This document shows, one piece after another, positions 10,914 to 23,905 of a DNA stretch of 64,000 nt (its first letter is position 1; the number at the start of each line of letters is the position of its first letter). The notes under the pieces were generated by a model. It was given only the letters and a program-made list of their open reading frames with translations, ran no database searches and was not told where the DNA came from. The stretch is from positions 222,196,966 through 222,260,965 of the forward strand of contig CM071568.1 of assembly GCA_036426205.1 (NCBI GenBank), read 5' to 3'. The translations under genes and the position numbers were made by a program. The stretch is from Ascaphus truei. Its lineage: Eukaryota; Chordata; Amphibia; Anura; Ascaphidae.

Positions 10914-11787
10914 TGTAAGGCTGGACCCCCTTTGTCTGACCACCAATCTCACATTGGCCGTGTGGTCTAACCGGTCCCCATTACAAGGTCGTGTCCTGGT
11001 ATGTGTGGGTGACGTGCACCTGCAAGTAACAGGACCAGAGTCTCCCGCTTGGTGTTAGAGAGGTATCATCAGGACAGGTATCTGAGGAAGGGGGTAGTGG
11101 GTACGAGTCCAACTAATTAAGTGTGCGAGCCTCCACCTCATAGGATTCTAGTGCTTCCGCAGGAGATGGTCCGTGGTGAGGAAACTCCTTTCTGGTGGTG
11201 ACTGCCACTGTTTGAAGAAGAATCTCACACTCACACAGGTGGGAGGTTTTCGGATTGAACAAGGAATCTTATTAAGATTTGGATGTAGCAGAAGCACCAA
11301 TGCAGCTGCCGGCTCTAGCCGCGCACATCTCTCAGCCGTGCGGGCCTTGCCAGTACGCCCTCCGTATTGAAGTGGGATCCCTTTCTCCTAGGGAGATCAC
11401 CGACCTGCGCCAGGTCCCTGGACCACAGTGTGGCTTAGGACAGACTTGATGAGTCACTATGCTACGCTAGAACATGCATGGAGTAGGTGGTCACAAAGTA
11501 TTCCTCCAATCCCTTATGCAGGAAGATACATTTACCAGATGCTTCTCTGCCAACTTGCAACAACCACTTAATGACAGTGTTGTGCCCTTATACCTCAGGG
11601 GCAGGGCATCTCTGAGGTCACTATCCAGGGGGGTGGACTAGAGCATTACAGCCACTCCCTTCCTTACACAGGGCACCACACCAGGGTGTGAGGGAAACCT
11701 CCTAACTATCTTGTTGTGCCTGCCGTACTTACCAGGACTTATGCCAACAGGAAGTGTATGCAGTGTCATGATTATGCCATGGCTACA
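10914..11787 (-). repeat. LTR (3' LTR in element orientation)
   Basis: 874 bp with terminal TG...CA. It shares ordered blocks with 15552-16493: TGGACCCCCTTTGTCTGACC, GGTATCTGAGG, AATCTCACACTCACACAG, CTCCTAGGGAGATCA and GCCAGGTCCCTGGA. The two LTRs differ by many small indels. Confidence 0.8.
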
Positions 11788-14700
11788 TACTCCCCCGGGT
11801 TAATACCAGCACGTCCGGCTGGGACCTAAATTTGGTTGTTGTACCTTCGCCAGGAAACACTGCAAATGAAACACACAAATAAATGGCCAAACATATCATA
11901 TTGACATACTATGCAATCCCATCTCCTCCTGACCAGCAGGGAGCGCTAAAGAAAACAGCAGACCACTCTATTGGTTAATCAATAATAATGTCGAGGATCG
12001 CTCCGTCTTCACCTCCCGCCGCAGCATATGCACAGTCACGCTTGTATTCCGTGGTATCCCTCGCTTCATTGTAATACACCCTTTGTGCATGTACACACGT
12101 CCTATTTTCCAGGACCGCATAAGCTGGGACACCTCTTGTCGGCCTGCACCCTTAATGGCTCCCCCTTTCTCACGTTATAGTGTTGGATATCATTTTTTAA
12201 GCCATCTATCCCTGATTCTCTCTATCTCTTCTCATTAGAGGTTCCGGGACATTGGGTTAATCAAGCCCATGTCGGCTTCCTGTATTTGACCGCGATAGCC
12301 GTCAGCTCGGCAAGCTCTGGTTAGCTTACTTTCGCAGCCGCCCGGGCAACACCCTAATGACAAGGGCTCATCGGTCGCTACGGGTCATCCAACCCTGCGG
12401 ACCCCTTAGGGATAATAAGGCTGCCTGGATACAGATCCCACCTTACCCTTAGGGCCCTAGGATTATGTCTCGTCGTCAAGTCACCGGCAAACCCCCACCA
12501 GTTGATAACTACAACCCCGGGCCCTTCTAGGATAAATCGGGGCGGTCGAACCAGGGCTACAATACCCACTGTACAACGGGGCCACACCTAGGTTCCTCCG
12601 TTTTTCGGAGCTAGGTCTATAGATGTCTCTATGGAATCCGCATCAAGCCCACCAGAAGATACCCGGACGTACCCTCAGGATCGCTCGACAACTCCTTTAT
12701 ATGTGATTTGTTCTAACGGTATGCTTTAGCACCACTCGGGGCAAGTCACTGTTACGACACTGTGGGCATTCCTCCCTCCTCCCTCCGACCCATCATCTCA
12801 AATTCCCAAGTCCAGGCTTCCAGTCCGATCATGGAGAGGACCCCGTGACTCCCCGGGAACCCCATAAGCTGGAACTGGACCCAAATAAAATAGTGACGGG
12901 GCAAAGGGCTTTAGCTAGGGCCTTGGGGCTAACCTTGGGGTGGACGGGGTTTGGGGACGGGACGAACAGTGGCGCCTTGACAGGGTTCGACCTGCTCTCC
13001 AAGCGATACCTGCATCCCTAACGTTCGCCACAAAGTCCACGTTATGTCTCCAGCAGCTGGCTTCTGTTCTGCACTCGAAGCCCCGGTCCCTTTTAGTAGG
13101 AGATGTCTTGCCGCTGCTCTGACCGCAAGGGGGGCGTCCACATCTCCCACTCGATGCCGCTCTGGTCATCCGGAACCACCTCCGCAAACGCACGTGCTGC
13201 GACGCCATCTGGTTAGAGTCACCAATCGGGATCCTTCTCCACGAGGGACATCAGGCACGCCCGTCTGTCCTGCGCGATCCAGTCTGGCTCTGGACTCGCT
13301 CTTCGCTGCATCCTCCACCCTTGGGTCTGCGACAGGCACGGGTCATGTCATCTAGTTACTCGCAGGGGCGGGGGGATCGACCTCCGTCCGATCACTAGTC
13401 ACCACCGGCCCCAGTGGGGACTCGGCATAAGGTGGTGCGGTACTGGAGGATACTCGACTCCGTGTCCTCCACACAGAGAATGCATCCCTCCATGGCGCGT
13501 ACCAATGTTTTTAATGACAGTCGCTCTTCTTATGACTGTCTTCAAAATACTCACCAGCCTAGCACCACTCCTCATCCGAGGATTCTAACTTGCAATTCGG
13601 CCGTAGGGCATCCCCGTAGGAGGACGGCTGATGGGCTCCTCGGTGATCACATCTCGATGGCGGTGTTTCGTCAGTAGGGATAAGCACCAGACGTGACTCC
13701 GACTCCGCGGGACTTGCAGTGTCTTGTTCCAGAAGGGCTCCCGGCAGCTCTCTAATGGCATCGGGTGACATTTCCGGTCACTCCCACAGCTTGACACCGG
13801 TACAAGACGTGGTCATGGGCCACATTGTACGCGTCACTAGTGGGGGCATCGGGGCCTTTCGCTGCCCACGGGCTCACCGGCGTCGCACTGCAGGAAAGAC
13901 ACGCCACAGTCTCCACACCCTCCACACGGTATTACCAGGATTAGTCACTACAGGCAGCCGACAAATACCCGGCCGCCCCCCCCCAGTGAGTGGAGATTAC
14001 GGATTCTGGTCCACATTATCAGAGAGCTTCAGCCACTTCCAGCGGATGGGCACTCGTCGTGCAGAGGGCTATACGGTCAATGCTCGTGTTCTGCAATGAA
14101 CGGGCATGGGCTGATGTACAGACGCCGCTTGCCTCCACTTTCTCTGTCGACATACGGTGGAAAGACCGCAAAAACCACTCAGCCAGAGCTGGTTGTGAAG
14201 CTAGGGTGTGAGAGGGGATTGCTCGTTAGAGAGCGTGTAGGCTGACCCAGGCCGAGGTGGAAGGGGGAGGTGAGGCCTAGTCCATGATGGGAACGGCTCG
14301 GCTATCGCCCAAACTGTGTGTATCGGGGGTGTGGAGTGTGTTCTCGTTGGCGGTGCCCGAGTGGCTGCGCCCACAATAGTCAAACGGCAGAGTTGCAAGA
14401 CCTTCGAGAGCATCGCCGACCGCACGGTGTCCGGGAACGGGGGTAAACCGCAGCATCGTTGGTAGTGATTGTCCTTGTTCCCATTGAAGGGCAGCGGTCT
14501 GGCTGTACTGTTTGTTAAGTGGGTTATAAAACAAAGTGCCATTTCGTTCCTCGCCATGGATCACCTGTAGCATGCTCATCATTATTAGTCAGGGGTATGT
14601 TGTTTTTTTTCCCATTCACGAGGGAACAGAAAAGCATGATAACACGGCGCAGCCAAGGCTTTCACGCCACTCCAGAGCAGAAAAACACAGCAAGAGGCTC

Positions 14701-15551
14701 TGCGTAGCTGTGTGTCTTTCGTCCACGGCCACAGTTCATGTGCGTGTGCTTCCTCTGACCGCAATCCTGACCTTATGCTCTGTGCAGATCCTCCATTCTT
14801 GTGGTTCTCTCTCCGCCATCCTGGACCGGTGCTAATGTGTGCAGATCCCGCATTCTGACGAGTTCTGCTCTCCCTGCGTCCTGGACTTTGCTCTGTGGGG
14901 CAGAGTCAGCGAGAATTCTGGACAGGTCCTCTGATCGGTGGAACACTGATTTTCCTGACGTGGAGCTGTCCGCTCTGCGGGGCAGCTACCCCAGCACCCT
15001 TACGAATAAGAACAGCATGTGCAGGCCGCCTTGTGTAGCCGTGGAGTCGATCTGCTTGTTGTTTGCCACGTACCTCGAGGTAGGGGACTCACTCTTACGT
15101 GTGATACTGTAAACCCGTTCATCAGTCTGTGGCTCCTTGGTTAATGATCGAAAGGAGACTAGAGAGTACGTCTGGCTCTGCCGCGCAGGTAATTTGGGCG
15201 TCAACTGCTTTTGGCGATAGCCTAGTGACGGACCTTTCCGGAAATTCTTGCCCTAAGTTCGCAGTTAACCCCTTCAGGCGTCCGACCCCGCTAGCGCTAC
15301 CTCAAGGCGGACGTAGAACGAGCAATAGCACGCTGCTCCAGACTCACTAATACACCTCAACAGATCCCAAGCGTCTTGTGACGACGGCAGGCGGGCCCAG
15401 GGTCATCTCCTGGAGCTACCCTGGCTTCGCGTCCCACGGCAGCCACAAGTGGGAAAGAAGACACTGTCTCTGTGTTGTTCCTAGGGGTAGACATAGCAAA
15501 GAGGGAGCACTGTTGTGATGTAAGCAGGTATCTCAGCATGCGTCCTCGCAT

Positions 15552-16493
15552 TGTACGGACTGGACCCCCTTTGTCTGACCCAGCCCGATAATCTCAAATT
15601 GGCGCCGTGGGGTCTAACCGTCCCGTCGCATTAGCAAGGGTCGGTTGTGATGTGGTGGGGGGTGCACCTGCAGATGAAGTTAACAGGACTCATGAGTGCT
15701 CCCGGTTGGTGTTATAAGAGTGAATCATCAGGAAGGGTATCTGAGGTAGTGGGTACGGAGTCCAACGTACTGTCGAAGTGCAGCGCCTCCACCTCATCCG
15801 GATCTATGCTCCGCAGGAGATGGGTCCGGTGAGGACCTCCTTCTGCGGGTGTGGTGACTGGACACTGTTGAGTAATCTCACACTCACACAGTGGGGGTTT
15901 CGTTTGAAACAAGGCATCTTTTATTATAGAGTGGATGTAGCGAGACTGCGCCGATGCAGGCTGCCGGTGCGCTCTAGCGCCACATCTCTCCGTGCTGTTC
16001 CAGGTTGCACAGGGGTACGCGCTGCCCAGATTGAAGAGTAGGGGATTCCATTTCTCCTAGGGAGATCAACAGCGCCAGGTCCCTGGATCACCAGTGTGGC
16101 TAGACAGATGGGATTGGGCGACGCTGACTACCGGCTAGTTAGCAGACATAGGGTCACAAACGTATTCCTGTCCAATCCCGTATTGCAGGAAGATAACATT
16201 CTAGCCGGGTGCGTGCTCTGCAACCTGGGTGCCAACACACACTACTGCATGTTGTGCCCTTTATACCTCAGGCAGGGCTATCTTGAGGTGCACATCCAGG
16301 ACTCGGTCATACAGCCGGTCCCTCGCCTACACAGGGCACCAGCACCAGATGGGGGGAGGGGGGGGTGGGGGGTTGGGTGGGGTGTGTTGGGAGAGGGAAA
16401 CCTTCCCATAAATACTGTTGGCATGCCTGTATCTTACCAGGGACTACTGACAACAGGGAATTGTTATTGCAGTCAGATTAGTCTATGGATACA
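15552..16493 (-). repeat. LTR (5' LTR in element orientation)
   Basis: 942 bp, homologous to 10914-11787. It contains an extra G-rich run near 16350. No primer binding site of the usual TGG type is seen just inside it. Confidence 0.8.
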
Positions 16494-16497
16494 ATAT

Positions 16498-16583
16498 TAT
16501 TAATATATATATAGATATATATGGGTATATATAGATATATATATATATAGAATATATATAGTATATATATAATAATATAAGTT
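16498..16583. repeat. (TA)n-rich microsatellite
   Basis: Imperfect TATA/ATAG run directly abutting the LTR element. Confidence 0.85.
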
Positions 16584-16854
16584 AAAAAAGCATTTGCAGG
16601 GGATAGTCTTAGGGGGAAGAAAAAGGAACACTCTAGAACATATCGAAAAACAAATCAATGTTCATTACGTGTAAATGAGAAGAAAAGGGATTAAAAATAA
16701 AATACAGCCCACCAAGAAAAATTTAGTTAGCACAATTTAATGCAATCCGTTAATCAAATAAGAACATTTTAAAAACTGTCACTGGAACATTATACGTAAG
16801 ATACATATAATTGGTCATCTAGTACATCAATATGCTCCCAACTGTATTTAGAAA

Positions 16855-17405
16855 AGCGGGAGGTATTTAAAACCTGTGCTGGCTCCGAGCAAACTCAAGA
16901 AACCAGCACAAAAAGATCTACTGATCCAATTTGGCCAAAAGGTGGGAAAATTTTAGTTGGAAGAGGCGTTGGTCTACTCTTGTAAAACACTTAATTAAAT
17001 CTAATAATTCAGCATCATTTCAATGGCACTTCATATGAAGTTAAAAAGATTACGATTAATTGGCCTGAAGTGATTATGTTGGTGTACTCAGTTCATTGAA
17101 GGTGTACCCAATATGTATGCCGAAACATCAAGGGCTCAAGTACACGATCTTAGGCATCGGACGGATATTAGTCCATGATGGATGCCAAACACACAAGCCT
17201 TCACGTCAACTTTTGCAGAATCATAATAAAGACCAAAATCCCTCTCTTTATGGGCCATAGAGTTCTTCCCCCTCCTATATGGGGGGAGGAGACCGCCGCT
17301 TTCAGAAGTTATGTACAACGGAAGAAAACATACTGGATGTATATTTTATACCAACACAGCCTAAGGGACATAATGACCATATTGACATACACCATAGTTT
17401 GACAC
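16855..17405 (+). pseudogene. PLE GIY-YIG endonuclease remnant, copy 2
   Basis: Pieces of the C-terminal part of a Penelope-type protein appear in several frames: APSKLKKPAQKD-like (near 16880), STDPIWPKGGKI (near 16915), YVQRKKTYWMYIL after MGHRVLPPPIWGEE (17250-17350). The last piece corresponds to the final helix region of PLE nucleases (R.T(F/Y)WI). The frames are broken by many small indels and the GIY-YIG motif itself is poorly readable. It is a dead copy, or poorly resolved sequence. Confidence 0.65.
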
Positions 17406-18639
17406 ACTACAACGGGTGGTTCCTCCAGGAAGTCTGGTTGAATGCGTAGCATTCCCTTGGGCTAGGTCGTTCAGCTGTCACTATGATTCACCCTAATATT
17501 TTACAGTCTTTTTATGCTATAAAGAGTTAACCTGTAGGGTAACAATGCATATTGCATTGTAACGGTTTTAAGTTCACGAATTGTCACTCAAACAATATTA
17601 ATCATACATTTATATTTATGCACATCAATAATACAGGTAATTGTTTTTGGTCACACTTTAAATCAAATTCAGAGACACACATACATAGACTTTTCATTTA
17701 TTTATTTATATCAACTAATGTTTGTTCGCCAATATTAACACTACATTGTAATACACATATAACACATACCACACACACAATTGGTAGCCCTACTTCCATT
17801 CTGTCTTTGCTTTGGATCCTCTAATCGCCTCCTCTGACTCCGGCTGCTGAATCTAACAAGATAGGTCAATTAATTTGGGAAAATTTTACATTATACCTTG
17901 GTTATATGACCCCAAATGCACATAAGGAGAGTATAAAACCTCACTGCAACTGATATTTCTTAAGAATTTATCACTGACTACTTAAAATTTATATTATTAA
18001 TACGCTTGAGTGGGGGAATTAATGACTGTTTCTCGTCTCATTGAGGCTTAAATTATTATTTTGTTTAACATTATATTTACAAATAATATCTTCCATATAT
18101 ATGTTTAGTTATCATCAGTCAAATACAATACAAAATACAAAATATTTTTATTTATAAATTTTACTAGATAGATAAAAAAAAAAAAAAATCTTATTGTATA
18201 AAAATTCCTTTTTTTGATGGACTGTTTGAATTATATATTTAGCATATTATAGATATAAACATTAAGCTCCTTCGTAGAATGTACCTATTGGTATCATCTA
18301 ACTTATTCATTATAATCACTGTCATAAATAAGTTGTAAATATGGTTTTTATTCACTCTCTGACCATATAACTATATCTGATTTACTTTTCATCTTTTACT
18401 ATTTGCACTTTTCTTTCAATTTTAGTTGCATTTTTCTTTTAACTCTATTGCACTTTTTCTTTGAATTACAATTACATAGGTTGTTTGCTATTTACTAGTC
18501 CTCTGGGGTCCTCATAATACAATGTTGTATACTGTTATAGATTGCATTTATATCGTATCTGAATTGGTTAATCACCAGATGTGTGTTCTACTCAAAGAAT
18601 ATTTATTAGAATTTTATTGGTTAATATGTGTAAAACACC

Positions 18640-18685
18640 TTCCCTGATTAAAGTAGTCATGGACTGACGTTTAGAGGTTCGCCTG
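18640..18685 (+). ncRNA. Degenerate hammerhead motif
   Basis: CCCTGATTAAAGTAGTCATG then GACTGACGTTTAGAGG parallels the intact motif at 259-307 (CTGAAGA-AGTAG...CTAC-GAAAC), but with lost bases in the GAAAC box. Confidence 0.4.
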
Positions 18686-19454
18686 TAAAGCAGTCAATCA
18701 TCGACGATTGAACGGTAGGGCGTGGCGAGATTGCGGCCGCCATTGCCCACGAACAGGTTTTCTGTCTACCGTCAAACTCTGGTCTTGTGGTTGGTGTTTC
18801 ACGGCCGTGTATACTACTATACTCAAAGGACCTTCCAAGCATGCTCCTGGAGGGACCCGTTTCGTGTAAACACTGATGCAGGTGTCCGCTTCGTTTTCGC
18901 TACAGAGAGGAGGGTCAGTGACGACGCCACTAACCCGAGCCGGACGCTGTTGATCGAGCGTGGTGATGAGAGCCATCTCATACATACTATTAATTGAGTG
19001 ACCTTTGTGAGTGGCATTTTATAGATTATGTTCCTTTAATACAATTTTATTATGGTAATGCACTAGGTGGTGCGCCTGGTTTCTTTTTCTTCTTTTTTCC
19101 AGATATGATAGGGACTGGTGATCCCTTTGAAGCGGGCTGGAAAGAACCTTGGTGCTACTACATTGGAACACAGACTGGTTTATTGAAGGGTTTTCATTTT
19201 TAATCTTACTTTTCAATTTTTTTTTTGGTACTATTTTTATTTTTTATTAAATAATAATTATATTTTATATTTTTTAGGGAATCGAGTGTGCGAGTATTGC
19301 ATTTATATTTCATTTATTCATTGTCTTATCTTAGCGTATTAGCCTATGTCAGCCGCCCCTCTAAACAATTCCATGATTAGCTAATGGTTCTTTTAGTATT
19401 TACTTTAGTCAGGTTATACTAGGAGGCGCTAATTCAATTCTTCATTTGTTCATG

Positions 19455-19479
19455 ATAATATATATATATTAATATATAG

Positions 19480-19511
<32 letters not shown>

Positions 19512-19606
19512 AAATTATTAATATTATTTGATTTATAGTTTATTTGCTTGTGGGCGCTACTTTTGTGTTTGTTCTTTGTATTATGTATATATATAGATAT
19601 ATATTA

Positions 19607-19640
<34 letters not shown>

Positions 19641-19645
19641 ATTAG
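19455..19645. repeat. (TA)n microsatellites around PLE tail
   Basis: Two TA-rich runs (19455-19513 and 19585-19643) flank the PLE copy 2 tail. Confidence 0.85.
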
Positions 19646-19649
19646 ATAC

Positions 19650-20880
19650 ATACCATAGTATACAGGTATTCTCTGTAGTGGGTATCTTAAAATGTCTACG
19701 AATACTTTTGCACGTTGTTGGGACGATACGGTGTGTGAGATTGGAGACGACAATGAGACCTGATTGGAGTTTGTGTCATTTTCTGTGTATAACTTGTATT
19801 GTTCGCGATTGCCTGGCTTCCGATGATTGTAAAGCAAAGAAAGGGACAAAAAAAATCCCGAGATGTTTAAGATGCGACTAAAGACACGGGAGGGATCACT
19901 GCCAGAATGATCACAGAAAGGCTTTGCCACTTATGGGACTTGCCAAATATCTAAGGGCATTTAATGAAGATAACGAGAAACAGAACTCAGGTAAATAAAC
20001 CAGAAATCAGTAGATAATCTCCCAGGAAGCGGCAATGCAAAGGACACAAAACACGCAAGGACCTAATAACTACCACAGTGCATGCCACAAACCACTGTCG
20101 GCATTGGAAGGACACCTTATGGCCCATTCAAGTTAATAGGCTAGAAAGTGTCCTCAGCACCAGGAATGTCTTATGGTTTAGCACTGTGCTTAGCCAATAT
20201 GGCCATATGGCTAGTTTGGTTTGGTTCCCAAATACAGAAGTGGTTGTGTGGCAGGAATTCCAAAGTTGAAAGAACCATGCCGACATCTTAAACCAGTTCT
20301 TTAGAAAAATAGCAACGATGTTTGATGATGATGAAAAACGTTTCACATATTTCACAGAAGGATTCGCAATGAAGCATGTGTATCACTAACATTGAAAGTA
20401 TGGACGGCCACCCGAAAACGCACTTTGAAATCACCAACGTCTCAGTATTTTGTGGGCGCTTTGAGGACTTTGCTAACTCAGACATGGGATCGAAGATCAA
20501 AGGATCTTTGTTAATTAACTTCACCCTTCCATTGACAGGGCCCCCCCCCCCGGAGTTAATCGGTTAAAACCAACAAGAGCATAACGCTAAATGATTTGTT
20601 TGGGACCAGCCTAGCATGCCCACAGTGTTCAGGCCGCCTGTTCGGTATGCTGCTTTGGCGCTTGTTATATACCAGTAGTGTTAAAGTAGGAAATTATATA
20701 TTCTTTTACGTTTACCGTATCAGGAACAAACAAATATTAATGAGAGATTGGCAGGGAAAGGCCATGTTCTTGCTAAAGGATGAGATCAACCTAGCCTTGT
20801 ATTTCTCATAACGCCCTGGTTTACAGGTACAATAATACTTATATGTACGCAACCCCCCAAAAGGTCATGTTGTAGGACCA
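19650..20880. other. Unassigned DNA with weak ORF-like stretch
   Basis: 20280-20520 shows partly open frames (for example FFRKIATMFDDDEKRFTYF on the plus strand) that look more protein-like than neighbours, but no family was recognised. It may be decayed transposase or gag. A C-run lies at 20541-20550. Confidence 0.35.
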
Positions 20881-21148
20881 TCCCAGCTTCGTACAGGGTG
20901 GTCAATCAAGAGGCTCAGACAAGGACTGAGCCTCTGATTGAGCCGACATGCTTGTGAAGCAGGGGCGCTGATTGAGCAGTAGTTTGCAGTAATTTTTGGT
21001 GAGGTACTACGCAGTGTATGATGCCTCGCATCAGCCATATTTTGTTGCGATTAAAAAGTATGCAATGTTACATTACACAAATTCCCCTATGATGAGTAAA
21101 ACTGTTACATAAATAATCACACGCAGGTAAATGTGGTTAGTTTTAACG

Positions 21149-21330
21149 CAGGAGTGGCCAACTCCCAGTCACCTAAGGGCCACCAAACAGGTTCAGGTTT
21201 TAGGGCGGGGCGCTATCCTGCTTCAGACACAGATGGCCCAGTCGTTTGAGTCACCTGTGCTGAGCAGGGATATGCCTTATAAAACCTGAACCTGTTGGTG
21301 GCCCTAGCGGACTGAAGTTTGCCACTCCGG
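21149..21330. mobile_element. hAT-like foldback MITE, copy A
   Basis: A 182-bp palindrome with ends GGAGTGGCCAACTCC and its inverse, and inner arms AACAGGTTCAGGTTTTA / TAAAACCTGAACCTGTT. The same family occurs at 23906-24092. No exact 8-bp duplication was found. Confidence 0.75.
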
Positions 21331-21794
21331 TTAACCCTTGCATCACTTCCCAGGCCGCTTGATATTTCCAGTCTCTCTATGTGACTTACTCTCTTCGTAA
21401 GGTACGAACGATGGGCTGAACTGAAAGGAAACTCCTCTGTGATGTGTAGAGTTTCACTGGTATTTGTGAGATGATTCGGGACATGGTATGTGTCCTTTGG
21501 GTGTTAACAAATCCGTGACGTCAACACTCTGTGCTCATAGTATATAACATTCTTTTTTCCAGGTCGATTTCTTCTAGAGACGGAATAAAACACATACTGT
21601 TATTTATTATTATTTTTGTTATCCATTGGCCCATTGAAGCCACATACATTACATAATAATAATAAAAATCAAATGCTTTACAAAAAAGCTGTTATATTCC
21701 ATGTGCAGATGACAAAGTGTAAACTAATCAGACTATGCAACGATTAATTTCCGTTAGACAGATAGGAAATAGTGTCAGTTGTGTGACAAGCTAA

Positions 21795-22209
21795 TTAAGA
21801 GGCAATCCAGCAGCCCTTTTTTATTTTTGAATAGGATTGAGCATGGGGTCCCGGAGCTGAACCCCATTTATCAGCTCTGGGACCCCCTACTTCCCAAAAT
21901 ACTTATCTCCATAGAGGGGTGCCGGGTGGCCCATCGGCTCTCTAGCTGGGGTTCACGTAATGGCTGCATTTCAAAGCTCTGCGAGCCCATAGGAAGTAGT
22001 GTGACGTCATCCGTGGCGGATCTCCTATTGGCTCACTGATGCGGGAGCTTTAAAAAGAGGCGATACCGCCCTCCCTTTCCTTTGGAGATGTAGTATCACG
22101 GGAAACAGGGAGTCCTGAAGATAAAATGAATGGGGTTAATCTCCAGAGACCCCCCCTACTTCAAGCCTACGTTGGGGGAAATAAAGGGCAGCTTGTAGTG
22201 CTCCTTTAA
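21795..22209. mobile_element. Kolobok/T2-like MITE
   Basis: A 415-bp element bounded by TTAA on both sides (21795 and 22206). The right end reads TTAAAGGAGCACTACAAGCT on the minus strand, the TTAAAGG type of end known from the Xenopus T2 family. Near its left side lies a hairpin, GGGGTCCCGGAGCTGA ... TCAGCTCTGGGACCCC. The same core recurs at 48661-48735 and 49110-49185. Confidence 0.7.
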
Positions 22210-22980
22210 CAAAAGCATGAGGGGGGTTGGGGGGTCTGCAATGACATATGAGAGAACATAGGATATCAAAATATTTATAATGATAATGAATAACACAGAA
22301 TTAGATTATTGTTGCTTCCTAGGAGCAACATGAGCCAAGGGCGTGACCTGTTTAATTGGACATTTGGGTTGTTTACACCTTATGTACACAAATGTTTTAA
22401 AAGAAGTTTGGTAAACCTGGTGAACTGACACTCTGGAGGGGTTTCATGGCTATGGCTGTGCCGTTTGTGTGTACAGTACTGGAAAGCAGTTAGCAGAGAC
22501 AAAAGCCCCCCCTTCCCCTCCTCGGCCCGCCCCTAGCAGGGAGGGTAGAGAGACTAGCTTTAGAAATCATTACATTTGTAAGAATGATAACTATATGTAA
22601 TTATTGCATTCATTGCAATGTGAAGAATTTGCAGCCATTTTAAATAGAAGTCACATTTATTATGGCATCAATGAGAAATGTGTATTATAAACCAAATAGA
22701 GTAGACTGTACCCTAAATGAATATAATCTCCTATATACTCTGATGCAAAAGAACAATTCCCTTCTATAACCTTAAAATCAGTGTCCAAAGAGTTGATTGT
22801 GTTGAATAGATTCTATACACCCAAATATAGAACAATGCAACCGCTTCAGTGAATTACAGGCCTATAATGCATTACTTTGACATGAAATATGACGCCTCCA
22901 CTAAGGGGCAAATACTGCACCTCAAATAAAGCAAAAAGGCACGGCAAAATTATGACATAACATGGAAATATGGACACAAG
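22210..22980. other. Unassigned DNA
   Basis: Includes a short C-rich patch (22505-22540, CCCCCCCTTCCCCTCCTCGG). No gene or repeat was recognised. Confidence 0.4.
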
Positions 22981-23685
22981 TCCTCTACTGCTCTCTCGCG
23001 CCTTAAACCTTCCCCCTCACTGCCCCTCATGTGGTGGAACTCCTCACACTCAGAATACAACAAGCAACTTCTTCTCCCACCTTTAAGACAAACCTTAAAA
23101 CTAACCTCTTAAATGAAATGTTTCATTAGCCTGGAATCATGGCTACTGTGCCACAGCCCGCGTCGCTCCTACCAACAACTGCCATGTGACAGCACTGCTC
23201 TATTCCCTCTCCTGCTTGTCCCTGTAAATTTCCCACAACATACCACTTAGATTGTACGCTCGGGGCAGGGATTTCCTTTCCTATTGTCTCATCTTATTTG
23301 TTGCACTTATTGTACGGTAGGGCCCTACTTCTCGGCGATCCGCCAATAAGGTGGTACCGAGAAGGGGCAGCCATGCCTGCGCAGAATGGGGATGGCCGGG
23401 TTTGCGCATGCGCAGAAAGGGGACGGCCGAGGTCACGCCATACGCAGAACGGGGGAGCGGCTGAGTTCGCGCATGAGCAAAAGGGGGACTGCAAGTCTGC
23501 GCAGAAGCCGAAAATCGCCGGTTCCGCTTTTCGACGAATTTTGCTTGGCGGCGGCGCCAGGGAATGGAACCCGCCGTACGAGCGGGGCCCTCCTGTACTA
23601 TAATTCCCTGTACTGTATTGTCTCTCTTGTAAAGGCTAAGTACAGCTGTGGGCACTATACAAAAGATAACAACATCAATGCTTCA
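22980..23685 (+). mobile_element. LINE 3' end, interrupted by a MITE
   Basis: The 3' end of an L2/CR1-type LINE: WWNSLP-like codons (TGGTGGAACTCCTCACACT), an LKTNLL-like stretch, then the TTAGATTGTACGCTCGGGGC tail block and, after an insertion at 23316-23602, TGTATTGTCTCTCTTGTAAA and the ACTATACAAAAGATAACA tail. Assignment to L2 rather than CR1 is uncertain. Confidence 0.6.
23316..23602. mobile_element. CpG-rich MITE with internal minisatellite
   Basis: Ends TACGGTAGGGCCCTAC and its partial inverse (GGGGCCCTCCTGTAC). Inside lie about five units of 30-33 bp around GCGCATGCGCAGAAAGGGGA. It splits a LINE tail. Confidence 0.6.
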
Positions 23686-23905
23686 GGTCCCCAAGGAACC
23701 CCTAAGACAATCCCATAGAGACGAGAAAACTTTTTAGTCACATATCTCCATGTGTAAAACAATTTATGTCAAATCATTTCCTGTGCCTTTTTGTACTTAT
23801 TGTTTGATTGTAAAATTAAATACAGCCTTATGCTGGGGGTGATTTATTTAGGTACACAAAATAAAACGTTTTTCTTTCAAATGGACAACACATCGCCCTT
23901 TATCA

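Larger units (their letters stand above)
10914..16493 (-). mobile_element. LTR retrotransposon, two LTRs, no domains seen
   Basis: Two direct repeats (10914-11787 and 15552-16493) bracket 3.76 kb. On the minus strand each starts TGTA(G)CCAT and ends TACA. A short purine tract (CCCGGGGGAGTA on the minus strand) lies just inside the left repeat, as expected for a polypurine tract, so the element is oriented minus. A related solo LTR with a TATA box and AATAAA lies at 28151-28963. The interior has no recognisable Gag, protease, RT or integrase motif on either strand. It is either a non-autonomous element or too error-laden to read. The left flank is ATTA and the right flank is AT-rich, but an exact target duplication is not resolved. 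Confidence 0.75.
16855..19575 (+). mobile_element. Penelope-like element, 5'-truncated copy 2
   Basis: The nuclease remnant is followed by an AT-rich region, a degenerate hammerhead near 18646-18682, a GC-richer block (18700-18980), and the tail shared with PLE copy 1 (TTAATATTATTTGATTTATA then GGGCGCTACTTTT at about 19550). Confidence 0.65.

Noticed and set aside
23298..23603. Array of 30-33 bp units considered as CRISPR-like
   Set aside because: Units are contiguous CpG-rich minisatellite repeats without spacers, within a MITE in a vertebrate genome.
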